This document shows positions 50,202 to 60,082 of a DNA stretch of 64,000 nucleotides, piece by piece. Below the pieces are notes generated by a model, which was not told the DNA's origin, searched no databases, and was given only the letters and a program-made list of their open reading frames with translations. The position numbers and the translations under genes were made by a program. Each line of letters opens with the position of its first letter. Positions within the stretch are counted from its first letter, which is position 1. This DNA is from Rhizobiaceae bacterium (GTDB taxonomy: Bacteria > Pseudomonadota > Alphaproteobacteria > Rhizobiales > Rhizobiaceae). The DNA lies in assembly GCA_017643495.1 (NCBI GenBank), contig JAEPNK010000002.1:1054001-1118000 (forward strand). Reading direction: 5' to 3'.

Positions 50202-51433
50202 CAAACACCGATGTATCGCCCACCACACAAAAAGCGCTGAAACTGCCTGAATTCATCCTGCTTCTGGCAATGATGATCTCGGTGCTGGCGCTTTCCATTG
50301 ATGCAATGCTGCCGGCCCTTGATGTCATCGGAAAGGATTTGGGTGTCGCCAATCCGAATGATGTGCAGCTCGTTATATCAGCAATGTTCCTTGGTTTTGC
50401 GGCTGGTCAGATCATATCCGGTCCGCTCTCTGACAGTTTTGGCAGGAAACCGGTCATCTACTGGGGCTACATCATCTTCATTATCGGCACGCTCATGTGC
50501 ATGTTTGCCGGTAATTTCACGGTCATGCTGGTCGGGCGTGTCCTTCAGGGACTGGGTGCAGCGGCTCCCCGTATTGTCAGTCTCGCCCTGGTACGCGACT
50601 GTTATGAAGGGCGGGCCATGGCGCGGATCATGTCCATTGTGATGGCGGTATTCGTTCTTATTCCGGCAGTTGCCCCGGCAATCGGCCAGGGTGTTCTGCT
50701 TGTTGCTGACTGGCGCGGAATTTTCATTATGCTTCTGCTGACTGCAGTGGTTGCATTTGCGTGGTTCGGAATTCGCCAGCCGGAAACGCTTGCAAGCGCA
50801 GACCGGCGAAAATTCTCGCTTAAAAATATTATGGGCGGCATTGGCGAGGTCCTGACCATACGCATTGCCACCGGCTACACAATTACGGCAGGTTTTGCCT
50901 TTGGTGGCTTGCTTGGTTATCTCAATTCTGCCCAGCAGGTTTTCCAGATTGCCTATAATTCAGGCCAGTATTTTGCGCTGTATTTCGGAATGGCAGCCCT
51001 GGCGATCGGTGCCGCCAGCATTTTCAATTCCAGGGTCGTGGTCAGGCTGGGAATGCGCTACATGACCTGGCGATCACTACTCGGTCTGACAGCTTTTTCC
51101 TGCGCCTTTTGCCTTTACATGTTTGTTTACGGGTTTCTTCCCCCACTCTGGCTGACCATGATATGGCTGATCGCAACCTTTTTCTGTTTCGGCATTCTGT
51201 TCGGCAACTTCAATGCCCTTGCCATGGAACCGCTTGGACACCTTGCCGGACTGGGCGCTGCCGTTGTCGGTTCCCTGTCCACATTTATCGCACTGCCTTT
51301 GGGTTGGCTGATCGGCTATCTTTTTGACGGCACGGTCCTGCCTCTTGTGGGTGGATTCGCCAGCCTTGGACTGGTGTCCCTTGCTGCAATGTGGTGGACA
51401 GAGCGCGGCCTTGAAACAGTCAGGTCGTCCTGA
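50192..51433 (+). CDS. Bcr/CflA-type MFS drug exporter
   Basis: A 413-residue protein with 12 predicted helices. It has [17 protein letters not shown] and [21 protein letters not shown] (MFS motif A), and [22 protein letters not shown] in helix 4-5, as in the Bcr/CflA family. It starts within the hemF end. Its 3' end overlaps the convergent DUF1772-like gene by 14 bp. Confidence 0.9.
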   Translation: MALTNTDVSPTTQKALKLPEFILLLAMMISVLALSIDAMLPALDVIGKDLGVANPNDVQLVISAMFLGFAAGQIISGPLSDSFGRKPVIYWGYIIFIIGTLMCMFAGNFTVMLVGRVLQGLGAAAPRIVSLALVRDCYEGRAMARIMSIVMAVFVLIPAVAPAIGQGVLLVADWRGIFIMLLLTAVVAFAWFGIRQPETLASADRRKFSLKNIMGGIGEVLTIRIATGYTITAGFAFGGLLGYLNSAQQVFQIAYNSGQYFALYFGMAALAIGAASIFNSRVVVRLGMRYMTWRSLLGLTAFSCAFCLYMFVYGFLPPLWLTMIWLIATFFCFGILFGNFNALAMEPLGHLAGLGAAVVGSLSTFIALPLGWLIGYLFDGTVLPLVGGFASLGLVSLAAMWWTERGLETVRSS

Positions 51434-51935
51434 CATCACAGTTTTTGTGAAGGGCAAGCATCCCTGCCCCACAAAGCAGAAGGGCAATGCCCGAGGCTAT
51501 TGTGCGCATCTGGTTCCAGAATTGCCACTTGCCCGAATAGGCAAGCCACGTTTCGGCTGCAACTGCCTGATCAACAATGGGGCCTGCAAGTCCCAACACT
51601 TCATTCATCGGCACATTGACCATCATCGTCAGGACAAGCCCGAAGCAGAAATAGACAATCGCAGAAGCAGCAAAGAAAGCCATCGCTAGCCGTCTTCCTC
51701 CGAGCCAGGCCAACGCTGCTGCAATTGAAAGGGCAATTGGTGTTCCGAAGAATGCCGGGGCAAAAACCGCATTGCGAACCGACTGGTTCATTGCCTGCAT
51801 CGCCTGAATGGCGACACGGGGATCAGCATTATCCAGCCCCCACATGGTCGAACACACCCAAGCATAGAAGAAACCGAATATTGCGCCCGTCAAGAGCAAC
51901 GCAATCAGGGCGGAAAAACGCATCAGTCCGTACAT
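51420..51935 (-). CDS. DUF1772-like membrane protein
   Basis: A 171-residue protein with four helices, starting at an ATG with AAGGAT well placed. The phrases FYAWVCSTMWGLD, QAMQAMNQSVRNAVFAPAFFG and FWNQMRTIASGIALLL resemble the DUF1772 (anthrone oxygenase-like) family. It is divergent from the TetR regulator, whose operators lie in the gap, so it is a likely target. Confidence 0.8.
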   Translation of the reverse strand: MYGLMRFSALIALLLTGAIFGFFYAWVCSTMWGLDNADPRVAIQAMQAMNQSVRNAVFAPAFFGTPIALSIAAALAWLGGRRLAMAFFAASAIVYFCFGLVLTMMVNVPMNEVLGLAGPIVDQAVAAETWLAYSGKWQFWNQMRTIASGIALLLCGAGMLALHKNCDVRTT

Positions 51936-51956
51936 GGCAACATATCCTTGGCAAAA

Positions 51957-52002
51957 GTGTACACATGTGTACCATTGCTTCAATGTGTACATAAGTGTAC
52001 AC
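51957..52002. promoter_or_regulatory. Paired TetR-type operator sites
   Basis: The first palindrome, GTACACATGTGTAC, is at 51959-51972. The second, GTGTAC-ATAAGT-GTACAC, is at 51985-52002. Both lie between the divergent DUF1772-like and TetR genes and share the half site GTGTAC(A). Two copies in such a position suggest control of both genes. Confidence 0.75.
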
Positions 52003-52040
52003 CCGTGTCAAGTAACCGGCAGAAAACGGGGAGTGCAGCC

Positions 52041-52643
52041 ATGAGGGACCGGGAAGGCAAGTTCATGCAGATCGAGAAGGCAGCCTACGAACTGCTTCAG
52101 GAAAAGGGTTATGAGAGCACTTCAATGCTGAGCATTGCCAAACGGGCGGGCACTTCCAACCAGACGCTTTATCGCTGGTATGGTGACAAGCGCGGCCTGT
52201 TTGGTGAAATGGTGAAGTCAAATGCCACACAGGCCCGCAACCTGCTGAATGAGGCAATCCGGCAGGACAAGAGCGTTGAACAATGCTTTGAAGAACTTGG
52301 CCCTGTTTTGTTGGGCATGTTGACCGGACCGAGGGCGGTAGCCCTCAACCGGGCCGCTGCAGCAGACCATTCCGGTCAACTTGGCGAGGCGCTGGCTGCG
52401 TTCGGACGCGAGGATCTCTTTCCCTTGTTCAGAAACCTGATGCAGCGGGTCGTTTCATCGGAAAACCTGTCCGGTCACTGGCTGCCTGAAGAACTTGCCG
52501 AGCTTTACATCAACCTGCTGGTTGGCGACTGGCAGATAAGATGCGTAACGGGTGCCATGCCCCGCCCCGATGCTGCACAAATTATATCACGATCCGGCAA
52601 GGCCTTGTCTGCCTTCCGCAGCATCGCTCTCTCGTCCTGCTAG
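52041..52643 (+). CDS. TetR-family transcriptional regulator
   Basis: A 200-residue repressor. The HTH is in YELLQEKGYESTSMLSIAKRAGTSNQTLYRWYGDKRGLF. The C-terminal half has no recognised ligand pocket, though the AefR-like C-terminal pattern (ELAELYINLLVGDW) is seen. The ATG at 52041 is chosen because upstream codons lie in the operator. Confidence 0.9.
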   Translation: MRDREGKFMQIEKAAYELLQEKGYESTSMLSIAKRAGTSNQTLYRWYGDKRGLFGEMVKSNATQARNLLNEAIRQDKSVEQCFEELGPVLLGMLTGPRAVALNRAAAADHSGQLGEALAAFGREDLFPLFRNLMQRVVSSENLSGHWLPEELAELYINLLVGDWQIRCVTGAMPRPDAAQIISRSGKALSAFRSIALSSC

Positions 52644-52652
52644 CGTTTCAGT

Positions 52653-53888
52653 TTATTCTTGGTTGTCCTGCACCATGACAAGCAACTCCTGCCTGTCCAG
52701 CTGGAACCCGCTATCAATCCAGGCTTCCTCCAGTTCTGAAAGAATCTTGCCCATTTCAGGGCCAGCGGGTATTCCCAGTTCCACCAGGTCGCGTCCCTGA
52801 ACCGGCATGGACGGACGCTGCCAGCGTCGCGCTTGGCAGATCATCTTGAGCAGTTTTTCCAGTTGCCCACCATTCCGGTCTGCCTCCTGATGCGCCGCCT
52901 CAAGGCGAATCCTGTCAACAATTCCCTGTTGTGAACCGCGGTAAAGTTGCTTCTGGAATTCATCCATCGACACATCAAACGCCGGCGGCTGGCTTTCTGC
53001 CCAGGCCTCCAGCCGTTCCAGCTCACGATTGGACATGGCAAGCCGCTTTGCCAGCTGCTGCACATTCGGCACATGCGGGCGAATGATGGCCATCAGGCGG
53101 ATCAGTGGATCGGGTGCCCAGTTCTCGGATGCCTCAAGGCGGACCAGAGAAGGTATTGTATCAATGCCCCATTTCTCGCTTTCCGGCAGCACCATTTCGA
53201 GAATTCCGGTCGTACGCATCCACAGCAAGGCACGGCCCGGATCGGATGCCGACAGAATCTTGCGCAACTCCATCCATACACGCTCTGCAGAAAGTTGCTT
53301 GATACTGGTTCGGGAAGCTGCGCAGGCCTTTAGTCCCGCCGCATCGGGCCTGCCACTGCCATATTGGGCAAAGAACCGGAAAAACCGGAGAATCCGCAAG
53401 GCATCCTCACTGATACGCCGGGCAGGATCACCAATGAAACGAACCTCACGCTTCATGACGTCATCAATACCCTGCAGCGGGTCATGGATCAGGCCATGAC
53501 GGTCACAGTAAAGAGCATTGATGGTGAGATCGCGACGCTCCGCATCACGCTGCCAGTCCGTGCCGAAACGTACAACGGCATGGCGCCCATCTGTTTCCAC
53601 ATCCTCCCGCAGGGTCGTAATCTCGTAATGCTGTCCCCCGGAGACCACTGTTACCGTGCCGTGTTCAATGCCGGTCGGAACTGTTTTGAAATCGCTACCG
53701 TTCAGCCTTTCAACCACTGCGTCCGGCAGCAGGGTCGTACAGAGGTCAACTTCGGTGACATCTTCATCCATGAGGGTATTTCGGACAGCTCCACCGACTA
53801 CCCTGGTTTCGGCTCCGTTTCCTTCAAGCGCATCAAAAAGCCGTTGCAACACCGGGTCCTTCAGCCATTCCGCGTTTTCTATGCGCAT
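52653..53888 (-). CDS. cca: CCA tRNA nucleotidyltransferase / poly(A) polymerase family
   Basis: A 411-residue class II nucleotidyltransferase. It has RVVGGAVRNTLMDE, the EVDLCTTLLPD acidic site (D-x-D form replaced by VDL), RRDLTINAL, IGDPARRISEDALRILRFFRF and a C-terminal helical domain. The start with AAAGGACGAT was preferred to an upstream GTG that would overlap the NUDIX stop. It adds CCA to tRNA 3' ends. Confidence 0.9.
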   Translation of the reverse strand: MRIENAEWLKDPVLQRLFDALEGNGAETRVVGGAVRNTLMDEDVTEVDLCTTLLPDAVVERLNGSDFKTVPTGIEHGTVTVVSGGQHYEITTLREDVETDGRHAVVRFGTDWQRDAERRDLTINALYCDRHGLIHDPLQGIDDVMKREVRFIGDPARRISEDALRILRFFRFFAQYGSGRPDAAGLKACAASRTSIKQLSAERVWMELRKILSASDPGRALLWMRTTGILEMVLPESEKWGIDTIPSLVRLEASENWAPDPLIRLMAIIRPHVPNVQQLAKRLAMSNRELERLEAWAESQPPAFDVSMDEFQKQLYRGSQQGIVDRIRLEAAHQEADRNGGQLEKLLKMICQARRWQRPSMPVQGRDLVELGIPAGPEMGKILSELEEAWIDSGFQLDRQELLVMVQDNQE

Positions 53889-53902
53889 ATCGTCCTTTGC
53901 TT

Positions 53903-54529
53903 TCACGATGCAAAAATCCTGTCATGCATGGCGCGAATGATTCCTGCAGTCACACCCCAGATATAATGTTCTCCAAACGGCATTTCGTAATAGCGACGCT
54001 CGGCACCCCTGAATACCCTGCTGGCCTTTACGTGGTTTTTCGGATTCATCAGAAAATTGAACGGAACTTCAAACATGTAATCCACTTCGTCCGGATTTAT
54101 TCTGAAATCCGCATCAGGGTTTACTTCTCCAAGCACCGGCGCAATGCGAAAGCCGGAACCGGTATGATAATCCGGCAAGCGGCCCATCACCCGTACTTCG
54201 TCGGTTTCAAGCCCGATCTCCTCCCATGCCTCCCGCAATGCCGCCGCTTCCGGTGAGACATCGGCCCGGTCAATCTTCCCGCCGGGAAAAGCAATCTGGC
54301 CGGAGTGGGAAGAAAGCCTTTCCGTGCGTTTCGTCAGTATGACCTGAACCCCTTCACTCCGTTCAACCAGACCAATGAGAACAGCAGCATCCCTTTTGGC
54401 ACTCCCGATTATCCCCTCACGAAGCTCCGGGTTCAGGTGAAAATCGCCATCTGTATCGCTTGCCTCATGTTGCGAGGCCATGACCAGCGCACGAATATCG
54501 GCCAGGGATTGTAATTCGGTAACAGACAA
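53903..54529 (-). CDS. CoA pyrophosphatase-type NUDIX hydrolase
   Basis: A 208-residue protein with LTKRTERLSSHSGQIAFPGGKID and the NUDIX box EAAALREAWEEIGLE. The combination with the preceding SSHxGQxxFPGG is the CoA pyrophosphatase (NudL/YeaB) signature. A TTG start is assigned; another ATG lies 16 codons in. It cleaves CoA to 4'-phosphopantetheine. Confidence 0.88.
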   Translation of the reverse strand: MSVTELQSLADIRALVMASQHEASDTDGDFHLNPELREGIIGSAKRDAAVLIGLVERSEGVQVILTKRTERLSSHSGQIAFPGGKIDRADVSPEAAALREAWEEIGLETDEVRVMGRLPDYHTGSGFRIAPVLGEVNPDADFRINPDEVDYMFEVPFNFLMNPKNHVKASRVFRGAERRYYEMPFGEHYIWGVTAGIIRAMHDRIFAS

Positions 54530-54543
54530 GGTGATCTTTCCGT

Positions 54544-55158
54544 TCAGGCGCTGAGGCGGGCCAGTTCTGATGCTTCCATGATGGGATAAACCTCGCCCTT
54601 GCTTCGCACTGCAAACATTTTTTTGCCCTCGACATCGATCTCTTCTCCATGGGCAACCAGTTCATACATGACCGGTCGCGCGAGCAGGGCTTCAAGCCGG
54701 CCACGAACCAGAACATAGGGCTTCACCCCGTCATTCTCCTCGACAATTTCAAACCGCAAAGGGTTCTCCGGGCCGACTTCGACCACATCGTCAACATTTG
54801 TCCGGAAAGTGAGGACCTGCTCGCCTGCCTTTTCACTTGCATTCATCTCGACTGCAACAAAATGGGCATCCTCGACCCGTATCCCGACCCGTTCGACGGG
54901 AGTGACAAGATACGTCTTGCCATCATCATCCTTGCGCAAAACACTGGAAAACAACTTGACCAGCGCATGGCGACCGATTGGCGTACCCAGATAAAACCAG
55001 GTGCCATCGGCCTTTATTTCCATGTCGAGGTCACCACAAAACTCCGGATTCCATTTGTCGACCGGGGGCAACCCCTTCCCTGCTCCACCGGCACGGGAAA
55101 CCAGGGCTTCAAGGCCGGCAAGGCCGCCCTGTCCTGATCCTTCCGCACTATCATTCAT
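54544..55158 (-). CDS. DUF1285 protein
   Basis: A 204-residue protein. WNPEFCGDLDMEIKADGTWFYLGTPIGR and LVKLFSSVLRKDDDGKTYLVTPVERVGI are DUF1285 hallmarks. The gene sits 14 bp upstream of the NUDIX gene, with cca beyond: an operon order common in Hyphomicrobiales. The biochemical function is unknown. Confidence 0.88.
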   Translation of the reverse strand: MNDSAEGSGQGGLAGLEALVSRAGGAGKGLPPVDKWNPEFCGDLDMEIKADGTWFYLGTPIGRHALVKLFSSVLRKDDDGKTYLVTPVERVGIRVEDAHFVAVEMNASEKAGEQVLTFRTNVDDVVEVGPENPLRFEIVEENDGVKPYVLVRGRLEALLARPVMYELVAHGEEIDVEGKKMFAVRSKGEVYPIMEASELARLSA

Positions 55159-55353
55159 ACTCCAGCCTCCGGAACCGCCATTACATTGCCGTCAAACATG
55201 ATTGTCTTGCCATTGTAAGTCGCTGCAACACGACACCGCAACAGATCAACAATAATTGTCCAGCATCAAAATGCTTGCAGTCACACATTCGACAATTACA
55301 CTGTTATATTTAGTGTATTACCCATTGATGCAAACCAGTCCGGAGCTTTTTCC

Positions 55354-56364
55354 ATGAGTGCAATCGATCCTTCAATGTCCAGCACCGATGAAAAAGAAGT
55401 CATTGCAATGGCTGAAAAAGCCGTAAGTGACCTCCGGCAGATCCGCGACAATGTCGGGACAGTCATTTTCGGACAGGAGGATGTGGTCTCCAACGTTCTG
55501 GTTACCATTCTGTCCGGAGGGCATGCATTGCTGGTAGGATTGCCCGGCCTTGCCAAAACCAAACTGGTAGAAACACTTGGCACCGTTCTCGGACTGGACG
55601 AAAGCCGTATCCAGTTTACGCCTGACCTGATGCCTTCAGACATACTGGGCTCCGAAATCCTGCATCAGGATGCAGATGGCAAGCGCTCATTCCAGTTCCT
55701 CAAGGGACCAGTATTTGCACAGCTTCTGATGGCTGACGAAATCAACCGGGCCAGCCCCAGAACCCAGGCAGCCCTGCTTCAGGCCATGCAGGAATATCAC
55801 GTGACCATCGCAGGCAAACGCTACGACCTGCCCGCTCCCTTTCACGTGCTTGCTACACAAAACCCGCTTGAACAGGAGGGGACATATCCGCTGCCCGAAG
55901 CCCAGCTTGACCGCTTTTTGATGCAAGTGGACGTACTTTATCCAGACCTGGAATCCGAGCGGCGCATCCTTTTCGAAACCACCGGTACAAATGAGCAATC
56001 AGCCAGCCAGGCTGTGAAGGCAGGTCGCCTCAGGGAAATGCAAACCCTTGTCCGCCGCCTGCCGGTTGGGAAAAGCGTCGTTGACGCAATTCTTGAACTG
56101 GTTCGTTCGGCACGGCCCGGCACTACGGCCGATGATCTTTCCGAGTTCATTTCATGGGGCCCCGGCCCCCGCGCGTCCCAGTCACTGATGCTGACTGTCC
56201 GCGCCCGCGCCCTGCTTGACGGGCGACTTGCACCATCCGTGGATGACGTCATTGCCCTTGCAGAACCGGTCTTGCAGCACCGGATGCAACTGTCTTTCGC
56301 CGCACGGGCGGAAAACATGACGGTGCGCGATGTCATCTCCACGCTGAAAGGGCGAATAGGATAA
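55354..56364 (+). CDS. MoxR-family AAA ATPase
   Basis: A 336-residue protein. It has Walker A GLPGLAKT, FTPDLMPSDILGSE, LLMADEINRASPRTQAALL (Walker B and sensor) and NPLEQEGTYPLPEAQLDRF. MoxR ATPases act as chaperones for partners with von Willebrand A domains. Its stop shares a base with the next start (TAATG). Confidence 0.93.
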   Translation: MSAIDPSMSSTDEKEVIAMAEKAVSDLRQIRDNVGTVIFGQEDVVSNVLVTILSGGHALLVGLPGLAKTKLVETLGTVLGLDESRIQFTPDLMPSDILGSEILHQDADGKRSFQFLKGPVFAQLLMADEINRASPRTQAALLQAMQEYHVTIAGKRYDLPAPFHVLATQNPLEQEGTYPLPEAQLDRFLMQVDVLYPDLESERRILFETTGTNEQSASQAVKAGRLREMQTLVRRLPVGKSVVDAILELVRSARPGTTADDLSEFISWGPGPRASQSLMLTVRARALLDGRLAPSVDDVIALAEPVLQHRMQLSFAARAENMTVRDVISTLKGRIG

Positions 56365-57263
56365 TGCCGCCACTGGGCACGATTGCGCCGCGTGAAACCG
56401 GACGGGAAACAATGGAGCGGGCACGGGCCCGGGCCAGCCTGATACCCGATCTTCTGGTAGAGGCCAGACGCGTCGCCAACACGGTCTTTTCAGGTTGGCA
56501 TGGGCGCAGAAAACGCGGCATCGGCGAGAACTTCTGGCAGTTTCGCCCCTATCTGCCCGGCGAAACCATGTCCCGGATCGACTGGCGCCGTTCTGCACGG
56601 GATGAAACCAGCATTTTCGTTCAGGACAAGGAATGGCAGGCAGCCCATACGGTTTGGTTATGGGTGGACGAATCCCCTTCCATGCTTTTCAGATCGGAAC
56701 AGGCCACTGTGGCAAAACAGTCGCGCGCTCTTGTTCTCGCATTTGCGATGGCAGAATTGCTGGCACGCAGTGGTGAAAGGATTGGCTGGCTCGGCAACAC
56801 AAAGCCGATCCTGAGCCGCAATGCTGCAGAGAGACTGGCACAGGCCCTCATACTTTCAGAGCCGCAAACCGAATTTCCGGTCAATCCGGATCTGGGTCCC
56901 CACAGTGATATCATATTGTTCAGCGACTTTCTTGACCCCGTCGATGTCAATGCGCAGAACCTTCACGACCTTTTCAAACGCGGCGCGCGTGGTCATGTCG
57001 TCCAGTTGATCGATCCTGTAGAAGAAGTTTTTCCCTATTCCGGTCGGGTGGAATTCCAGGACCCCGAAAGCCGTGAGACATTCACCATAGGTAACGCCGA
57101 AAGTCTGAAACAGGATTATTTCGCAGAAATCCGCAGCCGAACCAGTGCAATGCGGCAACTGACCGGTCAACTGGGCTGGAGCTTCATACGCCACCACACG
57201 GACCGGCTGGCTTCCGAGGCACTGGTAGCACTGCACACACACCTGGGCGAACGGGGGCGCTGA
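56364..57263 (+). CDS. DUF58 domain protein
   Basis: A 299-residue cytosolic protein. The DUF58 hallmark is FWQFRPYLPGETMSRIDWRR with SARDET. WVDESPSMLF supplies a D-x-S-x-S MIDAS of a VWA fold. A predicted MoxR substrate or partner. The overlap TGATG couples it to the next gene. Confidence 0.92.
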   Translation: MPPLGTIAPRETGRETMERARARASLIPDLLVEARRVANTVFSGWHGRRKRGIGENFWQFRPYLPGETMSRIDWRRSARDETSIFVQDKEWQAAHTVWLWVDESPSMLFRSEQATVAKQSRALVLAFAMAELLARSGERIGWLGNTKPILSRNAAERLAQALILSEPQTEFPVNPDLGPHSDIILFSDFLDPVDVNAQNLHDLFKRGARGHVVQLIDPVEEVFPYSGRVEFQDPESRETFTIGNAESLKQDYFAEIRSRTSAMRQLTGQLGWSFIRHHTDRLASEALVALHTHLGERGR

Positions 57264-60067
57264 TGTTTGGACTGCCCCTCGCCTTTGCAACACCCTGGTT
57301 GTTGACCGCACTTTTATCCCTGCCGGTTATCTGGTGGCTCCTCAGGCTCACACCCCCACGTCCACAGGAAGAGGTCTTTCCACCGACGAGGATACTCGCC
57401 CGCTTGAGACCAAAGGAAGAGACCCCCGCACGCAGCCCATGGTGGCTAACGCTTCTGCGCCTGCTGATGGCTGCTCTCGTCATCATTGCCATGTCAGGCC
57501 CTGTATGGAACCCGGAAAAGTCTGCGCTTACAGGCGAAGGGCCGGTGCTGGTCGTGGTTGATGACGGCTGGGCTTCTGCGCAGGATTGGGAGATCCGAAA
57601 GAATACGGCATTATCAATTGTGTCCCAGGCCCGGGAAACGGGACGCACGGTTATCCTTGTAAGCACAACCGGCAGGGAAAACTGGACTGGAACACCACTC
57701 GCACCCGACGAGGCAGCTGGCCTGCTCGAAGCCGCAGAGGCTCGCCCCTTCGAACCTGACCACCATGCCACGGCCAGACGGATCGGCGAAATTGTCAGAC
57801 AATCTCCGCCCGGGCATATAAGCTGGCTGTCGGACGGTCTTTCACGCAATGAAAATACCGAAACACTTTCACAGGCACTTTCCGGCTTGGAGGCCGGCAA
57901 GGGAATTTACAACCGGGTTGCTGATGACCTCCTGTTGATTGAGCAGGTACGCAATGAACCGGCAGAACTTTATGGAGATATCGTCAGGGCTGACTCCTCA
58001 CTGTCCGGCGAGTATGCGATTGAAGCAAGGGACGAAGAAGGAATTGTTCTTGCCCGCAGTATTGTCAGCTACCAGCCCGGGCAACAGAGGGTACGCTTTT
58101 CCTTTCAGCAACCTGTCGAACTGCGGAACCAGATCACCCGTCTTGACGTAGCCACTGTTGACAATGCAGGAGCCGTACAATTGCTGGATGAAGCAAACCG
58201 GCGGCGGCTGGTTGGCCTGATATCCGGTGAAGAGTTCGACCAGAACCAGCCGCTCCTCTCCCCGCTATATTACATTTCAAGGGCGCTTGAACCCTTTGCA
58301 GATCTCCGTCGTTCGGAAAATGCCAATGTTGCAGCCTCTGTTCCCGATCTCATCAATCAGGGTGTTTCAGCCATCGTACTGGCTGATGTCGGTGTTATTC
58401 CCGAGGAAACCGTGTCCACATTGCAGGGGTGGATCGAAAAGGGCGGCTTGTTGATCCGCTTTGCCGGTCCCCGTCTTGCAGCCTCACCTGACAGCCCGTT
58501 GTTGCCGGTCGATATTCGGCCCGGCGACCGCAATCTTGGAGGTGCCCTTTCATGGGAGGAGCCAAAACCGCTGGCCGCATTTGAGAGGGAAAGTCCGTTT
58601 TTCGGCCTTGATGCCCCGCGTGATGTTTTGGTCAAGCGACAATTGCTGGCCTTGCAGGAAGCGCGGCTTGAAGAAAAGACTTGGGCAGTTCTGGAAGACG
58701 GAACCCCGCTTGTGACGGCGGACAAGATCGCAAACGGATGGATTGTTCTTTTCCACGTCGGATCCGATGCGGAATGGTCAAACCTGCCGCTTTCGGGCAC
58801 ATTTGTCGAAATGCTGAGAAAGACCGTGAACCTCTCCAGATCAACGGGAATATCCAGTCCTTCGGACCAAGCTGTCTCCCTGCCACCATTGCGGCTGCTG
58901 AACGGGTCAGGCGAATTTTCACCGCCGGACATTTCCGTCAAGCCACTGGCTCTGTCCTCCAACTCACAACCGGTTGTATCCGGCGAGAACCCTCCGGGCT
59001 TTTATGGCACGGAAGACGCTTTCAGCGCATTGAACCTGTTTGAATCGGAAACCGAACTCGAACTGTTGGCCACCGATAGCTTGCAGGGAGATTTTGAACA
59101 GCACAATTACCTGACCGGCAAGCAGTTTGAATTGAAAGTCTGGCTACTGCTTGGCGCAGCCTTGTTGCTTCTGGTTGACTGTATTGTGGTGCTGTGGATG
59201 GCAGGCGCGTTGCGCTTCGCAAAACCAGATATCAGATCTTCAGTAGCGGGCATTGTATTGGTTTTCAGCATGATATTGTTTTCACCTGCCGATGTTCTTG
59301 CGCAGGGCAGTGACAACAACGAAACCGACTTTTCGTCGGCACTGGAAACCCGGCTGGCATATGTGCGCACAGGCATAGCCGAAATAGATGAAATCAGCGA
59401 AGCCGGGCTACGTGGGCTCACTTTGTTTTTGGCCCAGAGAACCGCACTGGAACCCGGTGAGCCGATCGGCCTTGATATTTCCTCGGACGAACTGGCGTTT
59501 TATTCCATAATTTACTGGCCGGTTGATCCGCGTGCCGAAATCCCCACTCCTGAAACAATGGCCCGCATTGATGCATTCATGAAACAGGGCGGCAGCATTC
59601 TGTTCGACACACGCGATCAGGTATCGGGCGTATATGGCGGAACAGCTTACTCTCCGGCCGCCAACGCATTGCAACAGATACTTTCCACCCTGGACATCCC
59701 CCCACTGGAGCCGGTCCCCTCTGACCATGTCATAACGAAATCCTTCTACCTGCTGGACAGTTTTCCGGGTCGCTATACCGGTGGTGACCTCTGGGTTGAA
59801 ACAACCTTTACAGCTGAAACAGCACGTAACCGCCCCGTTCGGGCGGGTGATGGAGTTTCCTCCATATTGATAACCAGCAATGACATGGCCGGGGCATGGG
59901 CTGTTGACAACAGCCTGCGCCCCTTGTTGCCAACCGTGCCACCCGATCCTGTCCAGCGAAACTATGCATACCGGGTTGGTGTGAATGTGGTCATGTATGC
60001 GCTGACCGGAAACTACAAGGCAGATCAGGTTCACTTGCCTGCCCTGCTCGAACGGCTGGGCCAGTAA
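57263..60067 (+). CDS. BatA-like N-terminal / DUF4159 membrane protein
   Basis: A 934-residue protein. The N-terminus has two TMs of the BatA type (MFGLPLAFATPWLLTALLSL, LLRLLMAALVIIAM). A VWA-like region (VLVVVDDGWASAQDW) and a long periplasmic-type middle follow. TMs recur near residues 635-655 and 665-685. The C-terminal DUF4159 domain is from about residue 690 (TRLAYVRTGIAEIDEIS, FMKQGGSILFDTRDQ). Role in the envelope complex is inferred. Confidence 0.9.
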   Translation: MFGLPLAFATPWLLTALLSLPVIWWLLRLTPPRPQEEVFPPTRILARLRPKEETPARSPWWLTLLRLLMAALVIIAMSGPVWNPEKSALTGEGPVLVVVDDGWASAQDWEIRKNTALSIVSQARETGRTVILVSTTGRENWTGTPLAPDEAAGLLEAAEARPFEPDHHATARRIGEIVRQSPPGHISWLSDGLSRNENTETLSQALSGLEAGKGIYNRVADDLLLIEQVRNEPAELYGDIVRADSSLSGEYAIEARDEEGIVLARSIVSYQPGQQRVRFSFQQPVELRNQITRLDVATVDNAGAVQLLDEANRRRLVGLISGEEFDQNQPLLSPLYYISRALEPFADLRRSENANVAASVPDLINQGVSAIVLADVGVIPEETVSTLQGWIEKGGLLIRFAGPRLAASPDSPLLPVDIRPGDRNLGGALSWEEPKPLAAFERESPFFGLDAPRDVLVKRQLLALQEARLEEKTWAVLEDGTPLVTADKIANGWIVLFHVGSDAEWSNLPLSGTFVEMLRKTVNLSRSTGISSPSDQAVSLPPLRLLNGSGEFSPPDISVKPLALSSNSQPVVSGENPPGFYGTEDAFSALNLFESETELELLATDSLQGDFEQHNYLTGKQFELKVWLLLGAALLLLVDCIVVLWMAGALRFAKPDIRSSVAGIVLVFSMILFSPADVLAQGSDNNETDFSSALETRLAYVRTGIAEIDEISEAGLRGLTLFLAQRTALEPGEPIGLDISSDELAFYSIIYWPVDPRAEIPTPETMARIDAFMKQGGSILFDTRDQVSGVYGGTAYSPAANALQQILSTLDIPPLEPVPSDHVITKSFYLLDSFPGRYTGGDLWVETTFTAETARNRPVRAGDGVSSILITSNDMAGAWAVDNSLRPLLPTVPPDPVQRNYAYRVGVNVVMYALTGNYKADQVHLPALLERLGQ

Positions 60068-60082
60068 CCGGAAGGAACAGGG

